From: Acidimicrobiaceae bacterium
GTDB taxonomy: Bacteria; Actinomycetota; Acidimicrobiia; Acidimicrobiales; Ilumatobacteraceae
Length of the DNA: 64,000 bases
Assembly: GCA_020637235.1 (NCBI GenBank)
Contig: JACJWG010000013.1
Span: 85,326-149,325 of the forward strand
Reading direction: 5' to 3'
The notes under the pieces are model-generated. The model did no database searches. It was not told the origin of the DNA and saw only the letters and a list, made by a program, of their open reading frames with translations. The stretch's first letter is position 1; each line of letters starts with the position of its first letter. Of this stretch, positions 30,562 to 38,757 are shown piece after piece. The position numbers and the translations under genes were made by a program.

Positions 30562-31014
30562 ATGGGTCAGATGGTGAGTGTGATCGAAAAGCGCAGCTCC
30601 ACACCGGGCGTCGTCCGGTTCGAGGCCAATCGGTCCCTCACCGGCCAGGGGCACGAGCGTTTCGCCTCGGCGGCCGACGCCGTCGGGCCGCGGCCGGCGG
30701 CCGAGCTCGCCCGGCGGCTGTTCGCCTCCGGTCAGGTCGACGGGGTGCACGTGTACGCCAACATCGTCACCGTCAACCTCCGGCGTGGTTTCGGCAGCGA
30801 CGGGCTCGACGAGATCGTCCGTGAGCTGTACCAGTACTGGAAGCCCGGCATGGAGCCGGCGGTGTTCGTCGAGGAGGCGCCGGCCGAGGTCGCCGCGTCG
30901 ACGGGCGGTGGCGACGCCGGAGGCGCTGGCCCGTCCGCGTACGAGCAGCTCGTGCCCGAGGTGTTGCGCGAGCGCAGCAAGGCGGCGCTGGCGCGCTGGC
31001 AGGCCAGCCACTGA
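30562..31014 (+). CDS. Nfu/NifU N-terminal domain scaffold protein
   Basis: 150 residues starting at the ATG at 30562, 8 nt after a TAACGT -10 box (30548-30553). STPGVVRFEANRSLTGQGHERFASAADA.. and ..RRLFASGQVDGVHVYANIVTVNLRRG fit the Nfu_N domain of Fe-S scaffold proteins. The C-terminal NifU domain with its CxxC is absent and replaced by a Gly-rich linker and a short helix, so this is an Nfu_N-only protein. Its part in Fe-S assembly is unproven. Confidence 0.8.
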   Translation: MGQMVSVIEKRSSTPGVVRFEANRSLTGQGHERFASAADAVGPRPAAELARRLFASGQVDGVHVYANIVTVNLRRGFGSDGLDEIVRELYQYWKPGMEPAVFVEEAPAEVAASTGGGDAGGAGPSAYEQLVPEVLRERSKAALARWQASH

Positions 31015-31037
31015 CCCGGCGATCGGGAGCTGATCGA

Positions 31038-31124
31038 TTCACGATCAACGGTTCGTGAACGGGGAATGACGTCCGGGTTTTCTTCCCGCTGGGTTGCGCG
31101 TGCCGGTCGCGCCGGCTCTACCGT
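31038..31124 (+). promoter_or_regulatory. Promoter and candidate operator of the CarH-like gene
   Basis: TTCACGA (31038-31044) and TCGTGAA (31053-31059) form a perfect 7-bp inverted repeat with an 8-bp centre. The -10 box TACCGT (31119-31124) lies 6 nt before the GTG at 31131, so the mRNA is leaderless. A weak -35 TTGCGC lies 19 bp before the -10. Confidence 0.55.
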
Positions 31125-31130
31125 GACCCC

Positions 31131-32018
31131 GTGAGCGACACCGCAGGGCCCTCGGCAGTGGGGGATCTGACGCTGCAGGAGGCAGCCGACCAGCTCGGCG
31201 TGCACTACATGACGGCGTACCGGTACGTCCGTCTCGGTCTGCTCCCCGCCGTGAAGGCCGCCGGCGTGTGGCGGGTGTCGCCGACCGATCTGGCCGAGTT
31301 CCGTGCCGGTGGTCCGATGTCGCCGCAGGTGGACGGTGGGAGCCGTCGTCGGGCGCCGTGGGCGGAGCGCCTGGAGGCACGGCTGCTCGCCGGCGACGCC
31401 CGCGGCGCATGGGGCGTGATCGAAGCCGCGCTGGCCGCCGGATCCGAACTCGACCAGATCTACCTCGACGTCCTCGCGCCGGCGATGACCTCGATCGGCG
31501 ACCGCTGGGAGCGTGGCGAGCTCGACGTGTCGATGGAGCACCGGGCGTCGGGGATCGCGATGCGCCTCGTCGGTCGGCTCGGGCCGCGCTTCGTGCGTCG
31601 GGGCCGGACGCGTGGTGCGGTGGTGCTCGGAGCGCCGGCCGGCGAACGCCACGGCCTGCCGATCGCCCTGCTCGCCGACCTGCTGCGTCAGCACGGGTGG
31701 GAGGTGTCCGATCTCGGCGCCGACGTCCCCCACGAGTCGTTGGTGCACGCGGTGCGCAGCACCCCCGACGTCGTCGCGGTCGGGCTGTCGGTGACGAGCG
31801 ACCAGTGCCTCGCGTCTGCCGCCGAGGCGTTGGCGGCGCTGCGGGCGGCCGATGTCGGCGTGACGTTGGTGGTGGGGGGACGCGCGATCGGGAGCCAGGA
31901 GGCGGGCCGGGCGCTCGGTGCCGACCTCGTGGCGCTCGATGCACGGTCGTTCGCCGAGGTGCTCGACCGGGTGCGCAGCGAGCCGGACGAGCTGCCCACC
32001 GAGGCCGCCGGCAACTGA
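31131..32018 (+). CDS. CarH-like cobalamin-binding photoreceptor/repressor with excisionase-type HTH
   Basis: 295 residues. Residues 12-60 are an excisionase/MerR-type HTH (LTLQEAADQLGVHYMTAYRYVRLGLLPAVKAAGVWRV). About 75-150 form a helical bundle with W126-x9-E136-H137, the adenosylcobalamin-capping motif of light-sensing CarH/LitR proteins. About 160-290 is a Rossmann-like B12-binding domain. Its cobalt-ligating motif reads ERHGLP (His174) in place of DxHxxG, so the His is kept. In CarH, light cleaves the Co-C bond and releases DNA. No carotenoid genes are in this window, so the target may be its own promoter. Light response is inference from the motif. Confidence 0.85.
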   Translation: MSDTAGPSAVGDLTLQEAADQLGVHYMTAYRYVRLGLLPAVKAAGVWRVSPTDLAEFRAGGPMSPQVDGGSRRRAPWAERLEARLLAGDARGAWGVIEAALAAGSELDQIYLDVLAPAMTSIGDRWERGELDVSMEHRASGIAMRLVGRLGPRFVRRGRTRGAVVLGAPAGERHGLPIALLADLLRQHGWEVSDLGADVPHESLVHAVRSTPDVVAVGLSVTSDQCLASAAEALAALRAADVGVTLVVGGRAIGSQEAGRALGADLVALDARSFAEVLDRVRSEPDELPTEAAGN

Positions 32019-32057
32019 CCGGTCCGGCATCGATCCCCCGGGTCGGCCTGGTCGAGG

Positions 32058-32078
32058 CGAACACCCGTTCGATAGGAT
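32058..32078 (+). promoter_or_regulatory. LexA box and promoter of imuA'-imuB
   Basis: CGAACACCCGTTCG (32058-32071) is a perfect actinobacterial/Bacillus-type SOS box (CGAAC-N4-GTTCG). It ends 1 bp before the -10 TAGGAT (32073-32078). The ATG at 32085 is 6 nt further, so the transcript is leaderless. LexA binding would block RNA polymerase. Confidence 0.88.
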
Positions 32079-32084
32079 GTGGTC

Positions 32085-32867
32085 ATGGTCGCCACACGAA
32101 CCGGTGCCACACGAACCGGCACGATGCGTGTCGTGGGTCCCGATGCGCGGGCCCGGCTGGCTGCGCTCGCCCCGAAGCTCGCCAGCACCGTGCTCGCCGC
32201 CGAGCGGGTGATCCCGGTGCACCCGGCGCTCGGCACCCTCCTCCCGCACGGCTTGCCGGAGGGGAGCGTCGTCGCGTGCAGCGGGTCGGCCGCCACGTCG
32301 CTCGCCCTGCTGACGGTGGCCGAGGCGTCGCAGCGCGGGGCGTGGGTCGGGATCGCCGGCCTCCCCACCCTCGGCGTACAGGCTGCCGGTGAAGCCGGGG
32401 TCGACGTCGAACGGATCGTCGCCGTCCGCCAGCCCCCAGCGACCGACGGTGACTCGGGTGGCTTCGACGACGGCACCTGGGGGCAGGTGCTCGCGGCGAT
32501 GATCGACGGCTTCGATCTCGTCGTCCTCGGTCCGCAGGTCGTGGTGCGTCCCACGACGGCGCGTCGGGTGCAGGCACGGGCGCAGGCACGCGGTGCGGTG
32601 ACGGTGCTCGTCGGTGAGGTCGCCGGGTTCACCCCCGATCTCCACCTCGCCGGAGCGGCGCAGTGGATGGGGCTCGGCGACGGGCACGGGCACCTGCGCG
32701 AACGCCGCGTCGAGGCCGAGGTGCGCGGTCGACGGGTCCCGCGTCCTCGGCGCGACGAGCTCGCGTTCCCCGCCGCCGACGGGCGTATCACGTCGGTGTC
32801 GTCGGTGCCCCCGGTCGTGGCCGGTCTCGATCGCGACACGCCATCGGTGCTCGAACGCACCGGCTGA
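32085..32867 (+). CDS. imuA': ImuA' (RecA-like mutasome accessory protein)
   Basis: 260 residues from the ATG at 32085, fixed by the leaderless SOS promoter. VIPVHPALGTLLPHGLPEGSVVACSGSAATSLALLTVAEASQRGAWVGIAG.. matches the actinobacterial ImuA' (RecA-like) pattern; the Walker A lysine of RecA is not obvious (GSAATS). It works with ImuB and DnaE2 in SOS-induced translesion synthesis. ImuB begins 6 bp downstream. Confidence 0.85.
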   Translation: MVATRTGATRTGTMRVVGPDARARLAALAPKLASTVLAAERVIPVHPALGTLLPHGLPEGSVVACSGSAATSLALLTVAEASQRGAWVGIAGLPTLGVQAAGEAGVDVERIVAVRQPPATDGDSGGFDDGTWGQVLAAMIDGFDLVVLGPQVVVRPTTARRVQARAQARGAVTVLVGEVAGFTPDLHLAGAAQWMGLGDGHGHLRERRVEAEVRGRRVPRPRRDELAFPAADGRITSVSSVPPVVAGLDRDTPSVLERTG

Positions 32868-32873
32868 CACGAG

Positions 32874-34652
32874 ATGTCCGCGCCGCTCCGTTCCGCCGCG
32901 ACGGCCACCGGGTCGGGTCGTGCGCCCGAACGCCTCGCCGTGGTGTGGTGTCCGCAGTGGCCGATCGTGGCTGCCGGCGCCGCCGCCGACGAGCCGGTGG
33001 CGGTGTTGCACGCCAACCGGGTCATCGCGTGCTCGGTGGCGGCCGCGGCGGCCGACGTGCGTCTCGGGCTCCGCCGGCGTGAGGCCCAGGCCCGCTGTCC
33101 CGAGGTGCGTCTGGTCGCCCACGACCCCGTCGCCGAACGCCGTGCCTTCCACCCGGTGGCCGACGCGGTGGCCGAGCTCGTCCCACGTCTCGAGCTCGCC
33201 GAACCAGGCGCGCTCGTGTTCGCCACGCGCGGCCCGTCGCGGTACTTCGGGGGCGACGCGGCGATGGCTGCGCGGGTGCTCGCCACCGTCGACGCGGTGC
33301 TCGCCGACACCACCACCGCCGCCGGACGCCCGGCGATCGGTCTCGGCGACGGACGGTTCACCGCCCGCGTGGCTGCCCAGCTCGCCGCCGGCCCGACGGG
33401 CCGGCGGGTGTGCGTGGTCGACCCCGGGACCGCACCGTCGTTCCTCGCCGAGCTGGCGCTGCCGTGGCTCACCCACGCCGGCGAGGTGGACGCCGACCTC
33501 GTCGAGTTGTTCGCCCGGCTCGGTCTGCGCACCCTCGGCCAGGTGGCGGCGTTGCCGGCGGCCGACGTGCTCGCCCGATTCGGCCACCCCGGATCCCACG
33601 CCTGGCATCTGGCCGCCGGCCGCGACGATCGGCCGCACGGTGCCGAGGACCCACCCGACGGACTCACCGTCGCCCACCACTTCGACGCACCGATCCCGCA
33701 GCTCGACACCGTGGTGTTCGCCGGACGGCGACTGGCCGAGCAGCTCACCTCACGGCTCGCCGATGCCGGGCGGGTGTGCACCCGATTCGTCGCGACCGCC
33801 GAGACCGATCACGGTGAGGTGTCCGAGCGGGTGTGGTCGTTGTCCACCGGGTTCACCGCCACCACGATCGTCGAACGTCTCCGCTGGCAACTCGACGGAT
33901 GGGCCCGGTTCGACCCGTCCCGCCTCCATCATCGTGACCTCGGTGACCCGGACGACCCGGACGACCCGGACGGTCCCGACCCACTGGTGATCGCGGGGGT
34001 GGCCACCTCGGGCATCGTCCATCTCCGCCTCGAGCCCGCCGAGGTGCGCGCCGACGACGGGGTGCAGCTCGGCCTCTGGGGCGGCCGGCGCCAGGCGGAC
34101 GACTGGGCACAGCGAGCCGCCACCCGCCTCGCCGGCCTCGTCGGCGACGCACAGGTGGTGGTCGCCGAATGGCGCGGGGGTCGCCACCCGTCCGACGTGC
34201 ACCGCTGGGTGCCCGCCTCGTCGAGCGCCCGACTCGACCCGGGGCACGATCCGGCCGGTCGCACCGGTGGCGCCGATCGTGCGAGCGGGACGGGTGGAAC
34301 GAGCGGGACGGGCGGCCCCCGACGGCCCCCGTGGCCCGGCGCGTTGGCGATGCCCTCGCCGGCCACCGTGCACGTCGACCCGGTGGCGGTGCAGCTGCTC
34401 GACGACCGCGGGCAGCAGGTGGCGGTCAGTGGCCGCGGCATCATCAGCGCCCCACCGGCGAGCGTGCGCGGCCCGGACGGGTCGCGCCGACGGATCGTCG
34501 CGTGGGCCGGGCCGTGGCTGGTGGACGAACGCTGGTGGGATCCGGCGCGCCGCCGGCGCCTCGCCCGCGTCCAGTTCGTCACCGACGACGCGGCCGCACA
34601 CCTGGCTGCGCTCGAGGGCGGCCAGTGGTGGCTCACCGCCACCTACGACTAG
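32874..34652 (+). CDS. imuB: ImuB, Y-family polymerase-like mutasome adaptor
   Basis: 592 residues with a Y-family fold: VVWCPQWPIVAA near 23 sits where active polymerases keep catalytic acids, so it is likely inactive as in other ImuB. The palm/finger LGLRRREAQARCP and little-finger region follow. QLGLWGG (about residue 400) fits a beta-clamp-binding motif. A DPD tandem repeat (33947-33973) and a GTGGTSGTGG linker are insertions not usual in the family. ImuB tethers DnaE2 to the clamp. It is co-transcribed with imuA'. Confidence 0.9.
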   Translation: MSAPLRSAATATGSGRAPERLAVVWCPQWPIVAAGAAADEPVAVLHANRVIACSVAAAAADVRLGLRRREAQARCPEVRLVAHDPVAERRAFHPVADAVAELVPRLELAEPGALVFATRGPSRYFGGDAAMAARVLATVDAVLADTTTAAGRPAIGLGDGRFTARVAAQLAAGPTGRRVCVVDPGTAPSFLAELALPWLTHAGEVDADLVELFARLGLRTLGQVAALPAADVLARFGHPGSHAWHLAAGRDDRPHGAEDPPDGLTVAHHFDAPIPQLDTVVFAGRRLAEQLTSRLADAGRVCTRFVATAETDHGEVSERVWSLSTGFTATTIVERLRWQLDGWARFDPSRLHHRDLGDPDDPDDPDGPDPLVIAGVATSGIVHLRLEPAEVRADDGVQLGLWGGRRQADDWAQRAATRLAGLVGDAQVVVAEWRGGRHPSDVHRWVPASSSARLDPGHDPAGRTGGADRASGTGGTSGTGGPRRPPWPGALAMPSPATVHVDPVAVQLLDDRGQQVAVSGRGIISAPPASVRGPDGSRRRIVAWAGPWLVDERWWDPARRRRLARVQFVTDDAAAHLAALEGGQWWLTATYD

Positions 34653-34675
34653 CGCGCGACGAGCGCGGCCCGGGA

Positions 34676-35440
34676 TCAGGCCGAGACGAGCTTGCGGTTC
34701 TCGCCGTCCACCTCGGCACGCAGCAGATCGGTGCTGAGCCGGAAGCCGACACCGCGCACGGTGTGGATGAACCGCAGCTCCGGCGCGAGCTTCTGCAGCT
34801 TGCGACGCAGGTTCGACAGGTGCACGTCGACCACGTGGGTGTCGCCCACCCAGTTCGGTCCCCACACTTCTTCGAGGAGCTGGGTCCGGGCACGCACCTC
34901 GGCCGGGTGCCGGCAGAGCTGTTCGAACAGGGCGAACTCGATCCGGGTCACCGGCACGTCCTGGCCGTGCACCTGGATCTCCTTGCGGCCGACGTCCACC
35001 GTGAGCGGACCGATGTTGATGAGCGACGCCGCCATCGGGTCCCACCGGGTGTGCACGTTGCGCGGTCGGCGCAGCAACGCCTGGCAACGAGCCGCCAGCT
35101 CGTCGGGCGTCACGGGCACCGACACCACGTCGTCGGCGCCGGCCCGCAGCGCCCGGATCCGCATCGCATCGGCATCCGGGGGAGCGATGCCGACGATGTA
35201 GGCGTCCGTGAGCCCGCGCACCGTGTCGAACAGGCTGCCGCCCTTGGGGCTCGGCAACTCGAGGTCCACCATGATGACGTCGGGGGAGAACGATTCCGCC
35301 AACATCAATGCAGCCGAGCCCTCCGTGGTGGCGCTCACCGAGAAGCCGCGCTCTCGGAGCGCGACGCCAGCGACACGACGCAGCAAGGCGTCGTTCACGG
35401 CGAGCAGCACTCGTGGTGCCAGTTGTGCGTCTGGTTCCAT
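34676..35440 (-). CDS. OmpR-family regulator with degenerate receiver domain
   Basis: 254 residues from the ATG at 35440 (MEPDAQLAPRVLLAVND). The receiver keeps the phospho-acceptor position (D59 in VIMVDLELP). Its acidic pair reads VN instead of DD, and the conserved Lys-Pro is Val-Pro (VVSVPVTPDEL), so phosphorylation may not occur. The C-terminal winged helix is intact (TRIEFALFEQLCRHP, VVDVHLSNLRRKLQKL, IHTVRGVGFRL). No histidine kinase is adjacent, consistent with an orphan atypical regulator. It is divergent from the Nudix-GNAT gene. Confidence 0.88.
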   Translation of the reverse strand: MEPDAQLAPRVLLAVNDALLRRVAGVALRERGFSVSATTEGSAALMLAESFSPDVIMVDLELPSPKGGSLFDTVRGLTDAYIVGIAPPDADAMRIRALRAGADDVVSVPVTPDELAARCQALLRRPRNVHTRWDPMAASLINIGPLTVDVGRKEIQVHGQDVPVTRIEFALFEQLCRHPAEVRARTQLLEEVWGPNWVGDTHVVDVHLSNLRRKLQKLAPELRFIHTVRGVGFRLSTDLLRAEVDGENRKLVSA

Positions 35441-35566
35441 CCCTGTAGGTCTCTCCGCCTCGGTCGACCGGGAGGTCCCTTCCCGGTCGAGTTCAGGAGA
35501 GATATCGGCCGTCCGGGGGACGAACTGGAGCACCAATTCGCGAGCGCACCACTATCGTCGCGACAC

Positions 35567-36595
35567 ATGGGTGGTCCGTCAGCTGCCGTCCCCGACCGGG
35601 CGTCGACCACCGAGCTGGTGGGGCACCTGCGTGACGCCGTGCGCGCCCGGACGCCGGTCGATGCACGTGAACGTGCGGCGATCGTCTCGTTCGTCGAGCA
35701 GCTCGACCGCCTCGAGCATCCCTTCGACGAGCACGCCGCACCGGTGCACGTCACCGCCTCGGCGATCGTGGTGTGCGACACCGTCGCCCGTGGCGTGGTG
35801 CTGCATCGGCACAAGCGGCTCGGTCTGTGGCTGCAACCCGGCGGTCACGTCGACGCCGGCGAGACCCCGTGGGACGCGGCCCGCCGGGAGGCCGAGGAGG
35901 AGACCGGCCTGCCGGTCACCTTCGCCGGCGGCGCACCGCAGCTGGTGCACGTCGACGTCCACCCCGGGCCGCGCCGGCACACCCACCTCGACGTCCGCTA
36001 CCTGCTCACCGCACCGGACGTGCCGCCGCGCCCGCCTGCGGGCGAGAGCCAGGACGTCCACTGGTTCGCGTGGCACCGCGCCGTCGCGATGGCCGAGCCC
36101 GGCCTCGAGGGCGTGCTGCGCGCGCTGCAGCCGGGCACACCGACACTGCGTGACGCCCGCGGCAACGATGCGGCCGACCTCGCTCACGTGTACCTGCGTT
36201 CGCGTGAGTTCGGCCTGCCGGAGGTGCCCTCCATCCACACGCCCGGTTCGGTGAAGTCGTGGTTCGCCGACGAGGTGATCGGGCACGGTGAGGTGACCGT
36301 CGCCGAGCTCGACGGCACCGTCGTCGGGTTGCTGGTGCTCGAACCGGGCGCCGCCGGCACCGGGTGGATCGAACAGCTCTACGTCGACCCGGCCTGGATC
36401 GGACGCGGCCTCGGCGCCCGGCTGCTCGAACGGGCCCGGTACCGTTTCCCGGCCGGCCTGCAGCTGTGGACCTTCCAGGCCAACGAGCGCGCCCGCCGGT
36501 TCTACGCCCGCGCCGGGTTCGCCGAGGTCGAGTTCACCGACGGCAGCGGGAACGAAGAGCGTGCCCCCGACGTGCGCTGCGAGTGGGCGCCCTGA
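35567..36595 (+). CDS. Nudix hydrolase - GNAT acetyltransferase fusion
   Basis: 342 residues. The ATG at 35567 follows a TATCGT -10 box (35553-35558) by 8 nt. Residues about 60-190 are a Nudix domain with the complete box G-x5-E-x7-RE-x2-EE-xG (GHVDAGE...RREAEEETGL). About 195-335 are a GNAT domain with DLAHVYLRSREFG, motif A LYVDPAWIGRGLGARLLERA and ..ERARRFYARAGFAEVE. The fusion may clean up an activated nucleotide and acetylate its product, or simply pair two protective activities; substrates are unknown. It ends 3 bp before the PH-domain gene. Confidence 0.87.
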   Translation: MGGPSAAVPDRASTTELVGHLRDAVRARTPVDARERAAIVSFVEQLDRLEHPFDEHAAPVHVTASAIVVCDTVARGVVLHRHKRLGLWLQPGGHVDAGETPWDAARREAEEETGLPVTFAGGAPQLVHVDVHPGPRRHTHLDVRYLLTAPDVPPRPPAGESQDVHWFAWHRAVAMAEPGLEGVLRALQPGTPTLRDARGNDAADLAHVYLRSREFGLPEVPSIHTPGSVKSWFADEVIGHGEVTVAELDGTVVGLLVLEPGAAGTGWIEQLYVDPAWIGRGLGARLLERARYRFPAGLQLWTFQANERARRFYARAGFAEVEFTDGSGNEERAPDVRCEWAP

Positions 36596-36598
36596 CCG

Positions 36599-37123
36599 GT
36601 GACCGACCGGATCGAGCCGCCGACCGCAGGTGCACCCGCCCCGGACGCCGCGGCGTGGCAACCGTTGCACCCCGCCGCGACACGGATCTGGCGGATCGCG
36701 TCGGTGCCCTGGGTGCTGCTGCCCGGGTTGGGAGCGGTCGTCGTCGTGGTGCTCGTCGTCGGCTCGCCGCTCGTCACCTCGCTGGTCGCCGTCACCGCGG
36801 CGATCGCGTCGGGCATCGCCTGGTGGTACCCCGCGTTGCAGACGCGGCACTGGCGGTACCGCATCGGTGACGAGGCGCTCGAGTTGCGTCACGGCGTGTG
36901 GTGGCGCTCGTCGGCGGCGGTGCCGTTCCACCGGATCCAGCAGATCGACGTCGAGCAAGGGCCGGTGCAACGCCGCCACGACGTCGTCTCGCTGCGCCTG
37001 CGCACCGCGGCGGCGTTCACCGTCGGGACCGTGCCGCACCTGGCCGCCGCCGACGCCGAACTCGTGCGCACCCGGCTGCTCGCCGCGGCCCGCGCCGCGG
37101 TGGCCCACGACGACGGGCACTGA
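36599..37123 (+). CDS. Membrane PH-domain protein (bPH2, YdbS-like)
   Basis: The GTG at 36599 opens 174 residues. Two adjacent hydrophobic segments (WVLLPGLGAVVVVVLVVG, LVTSLVAVTAAIASGIAWWY) are followed by a bacterial PH domain (YRIGDEALELRHGVWWRSSAAVPFHRIQQIDVEQGPVQRR). YdbS and YdbT pairs are found together in many Firmicutes and Actinobacteria, and the next gene is YdbT-like. Membrane-associated, function unclear. Confidence 0.88.
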   Translation: MTDRIEPPTAGAPAPDAAAWQPLHPAATRIWRIASVPWVLLPGLGAVVVVVLVVGSPLVTSLVAVTAAIASGIAWWYPALQTRHWRYRIGDEALELRHGVWWRSSAAVPFHRIQQIDVEQGPVQRRHDVVSLRLRTAAAFTVGTVPHLAAADAELVRTRLLAAARAAVAHDDGH

Positions 37124-37160
37124 CCACACCGATGGGGCCAGGACGGGGATCATCGAGGAC

Positions 37161-37268
37161 GAGCGAGGGCGAGCGACGATGACCGAGGGCGAGCGACGAT
37201 GACCGAGGGCGAGCGACGATGACCGAGGGCGAGCGACGATGACCGAGGGCGAGCGACGATGACCGAGG
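37161..37268 (+). repeat. 20-bp tandem repeat forming a chain of four overlapping minicistrons
   Basis: Four perfect copies of a 20-bp unit (37181-37260), one degenerate copy before (37161-37180) and 8 bp after. Each unit holds ATG followed by six codons (peptide MTEGERR) and a TGA that overlaps the next ATG as ATGA. Starts are at 37179, 37199, 37219 and 37239; the last stop (37260-37262) overlaps the ATG at 37259 of the next gene. The GAGGGCGAG before each ATG may act as a weak ribosome-binding site. Confidence 0.9.
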
Positions 37269-38698
37269 AGGTGCAGCCGCCCGATCTCGATGCCCGGTCC
37301 ATCGGTGCCCGCCGCCTGCACCCGTGGTCGCCGGTGATCGACCTGGCGGTGTGGCTGACCCGGCTGTGGCCGCCGCTGCTGCTCGTCGCATCACGACCGA
37401 ACGGCCGCCTGCTCGTCGTCGCCGTGCTCCTCGTCGTGCTGGTGGTGCGCGCCGTGGCCTGGTGGCGCACCACGTGGACCTACGACGGCGACGAACTCAC
37501 CGTTGCGTCCGGTGTCTGGAACCGGACCGTGCGCCGGGTGCCGGTCGCGCGGCTGCAGCAGGTGGAGGTGGTGCGCAAGCTGCGCCACCAGCTGTTCGGG
37601 GTGGCGACGGTGCGGTTGCAGCTCGCGCACGACGGCGACGGTGGCGACGTGGTCCTGGAGGTGCTGTCGGTCGCCGACGCCGACCGGCTGCGCAACGGGC
37701 TCGAACGTCGGCGCCGCGCCGTGTCGTTCGGCGACGACGCCGTGGCGCACGTGCCGGCGCCGCCCGCCCACGAACTGCTCCGGCTCGGTCCGCGTCTGCT
37801 CGCCCTCGGCGGGCTGACCGGCGCGTCGTTGCTGCTCGTCCCGACCGGCATGGTGGCGCTGCTCAGCACGCTCGACGACCTCGGGCTCGGCGACGACGCC
37901 GAGGATCTCGCCGGTCGTCTGCCCGCCGTCGGTGGTGCGGTGATCGCCGTGCTGCTGGCCGTCGCGGCGGCTCCGACGCTGATGGTCGTGCGCTTCCACG
38001 GCTTCCGGCTCGCGCGCCGCACCACCGACCTCGTGCTCGAGCGAGGCGTGTTCGAGCGACGCTCGTCCACCGTGCCGCTCGCGCGGCTGCAACTGGTGCG
38101 GCTGCACCGCAATCTCGTCCGCCGGTGGCTCCATCTCGGCTCGGTCGATCTCGCCACCAGCGGACGCGCCACGGCCGAGGGCACCGGCAGCGCGGACGAC
38201 GCCGTGCCGGTGGCCCGGTGGCACGACGTGCTCGCCGTCGCCGAGGTCGCGCTCGCACCGCGCCGTCTCGTCGTCGCCGACCGACGGGCCGTCCCCGCCG
38301 CCACCCGCCGGCTGGTCCGCCGCCGCACGCTCGTCGCCGTGGTGCTCACCGGCTGGGTGCCGTTCGTGTGGGCGCCGGCCACGGTCGGGGTGGGCGCGTT
38401 CGTGGCGCTCGTGATCGTGGTCGCGCGAGCCGCTGGACGCGCGCGACGGCACGGCATCGGCGCCGAACTGGTCGTCGTCGAGACCGGGCTGATCGTGTGG
38501 ACCCGCACGTTCGTGCCGCTCGATCGGGTGCAGAGCTGGCGGATCACCGAGAGTCCGTTCCAGCGACGCGCCGGGCTCAGCACGGTGTCGATCCACCTGG
38601 CGGGCACGTCGGGTCGTCGCACCGTGCGTGTCGTCGACGCGTCGTCGGCGCAGCGCGATGCGCTGCTCGTGGCGATCGAGCAGCGTCGGTCCGGCTGA
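37259..38698 (+). CDS. Membrane PH-domain protein (YdbT-like), two bPH2 domains or more
   Basis: 479 residues. The ATG at 37259 is coupled to the minicistron chain. Hydrophobic pairs occur near residues 20-65, 180-245 and 360-390. PH-like domains follow each (WTYDGDELTVASGVWNRTVRRVPVARLQQVEVVR; RTTDLVLERGVFERRSSTVPLARLQLVRL; GIGAELVVVETGLIVWTRTFVPLDRVQSWRI). This triplication matches the YdbT family. With the upstream gene it should form a membrane complex; its task is unknown. The upstream repeat may set translation rate. Confidence 0.88.
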   Translation: MTEEVQPPDLDARSIGARRLHPWSPVIDLAVWLTRLWPPLLLVASRPNGRLLVVAVLLVVLVVRAVAWWRTTWTYDGDELTVASGVWNRTVRRVPVARLQQVEVVRKLRHQLFGVATVRLQLAHDGDGGDVVLEVLSVADADRLRNGLERRRRAVSFGDDAVAHVPAPPAHELLRLGPRLLALGGLTGASLLLVPTGMVALLSTLDDLGLGDDAEDLAGRLPAVGGAVIAVLLAVAAAPTLMVVRFHGFRLARRTTDLVLERGVFERRSSTVPLARLQLVRLHRNLVRRWLHLGSVDLATSGRATAEGTGSADDAVPVARWHDVLAVAEVALAPRRLVVADRRAVPAATRRLVRRRTLVAVVLTGWVPFVWAPATVGVGAFVALVIVVARAAGRARRHGIGAELVVVETGLIVWTRTFVPLDRVQSWRITESPFQRRAGLSTVSIHLAGTSGRRTVRVVDASSAQRDALLVAIEQRRSG

Positions 38699-38727
38699 AC
38701 GCGGCGGGTGCACCGGCCCGGCTCGGT

Positions 38728-38748
38728 GTGGAAATCCACCGCTAGAGT
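38728..38748 (+). promoter_or_regulatory. Promoter and candidate operator of the first lacI
   Basis: GTGGA-AA-TCCAC (38728-38739) is a short palindrome just upstream of the -10 box TAGAGT (38743-38748). The ATG at 38758 follows 9 nt later. GTGGAA/TTCCAC also pairs over a longer distance. It is a plausible autoregulatory site, but weak. Confidence 0.4.
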
Positions 38749-38757
38749 TCCACGGCG

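Noticed and set aside
31083..31124. A sixth copy of the regulon element before the CarH-like gene (TTCCCGCTG)
   Set aside because: The distance to its -10 is about 27 bp instead of 21, CGATG is absent and no GGGTG repeats lie at the 11-bp period.
38728..38748. A copy of TGTAAGCGCTTGCA at the first lacI gene
   Set aside because: The sequence there is a different, weaker palindrome (GTGGA-AA-TCCAC), so the two LacI proteins probably have separate operators.
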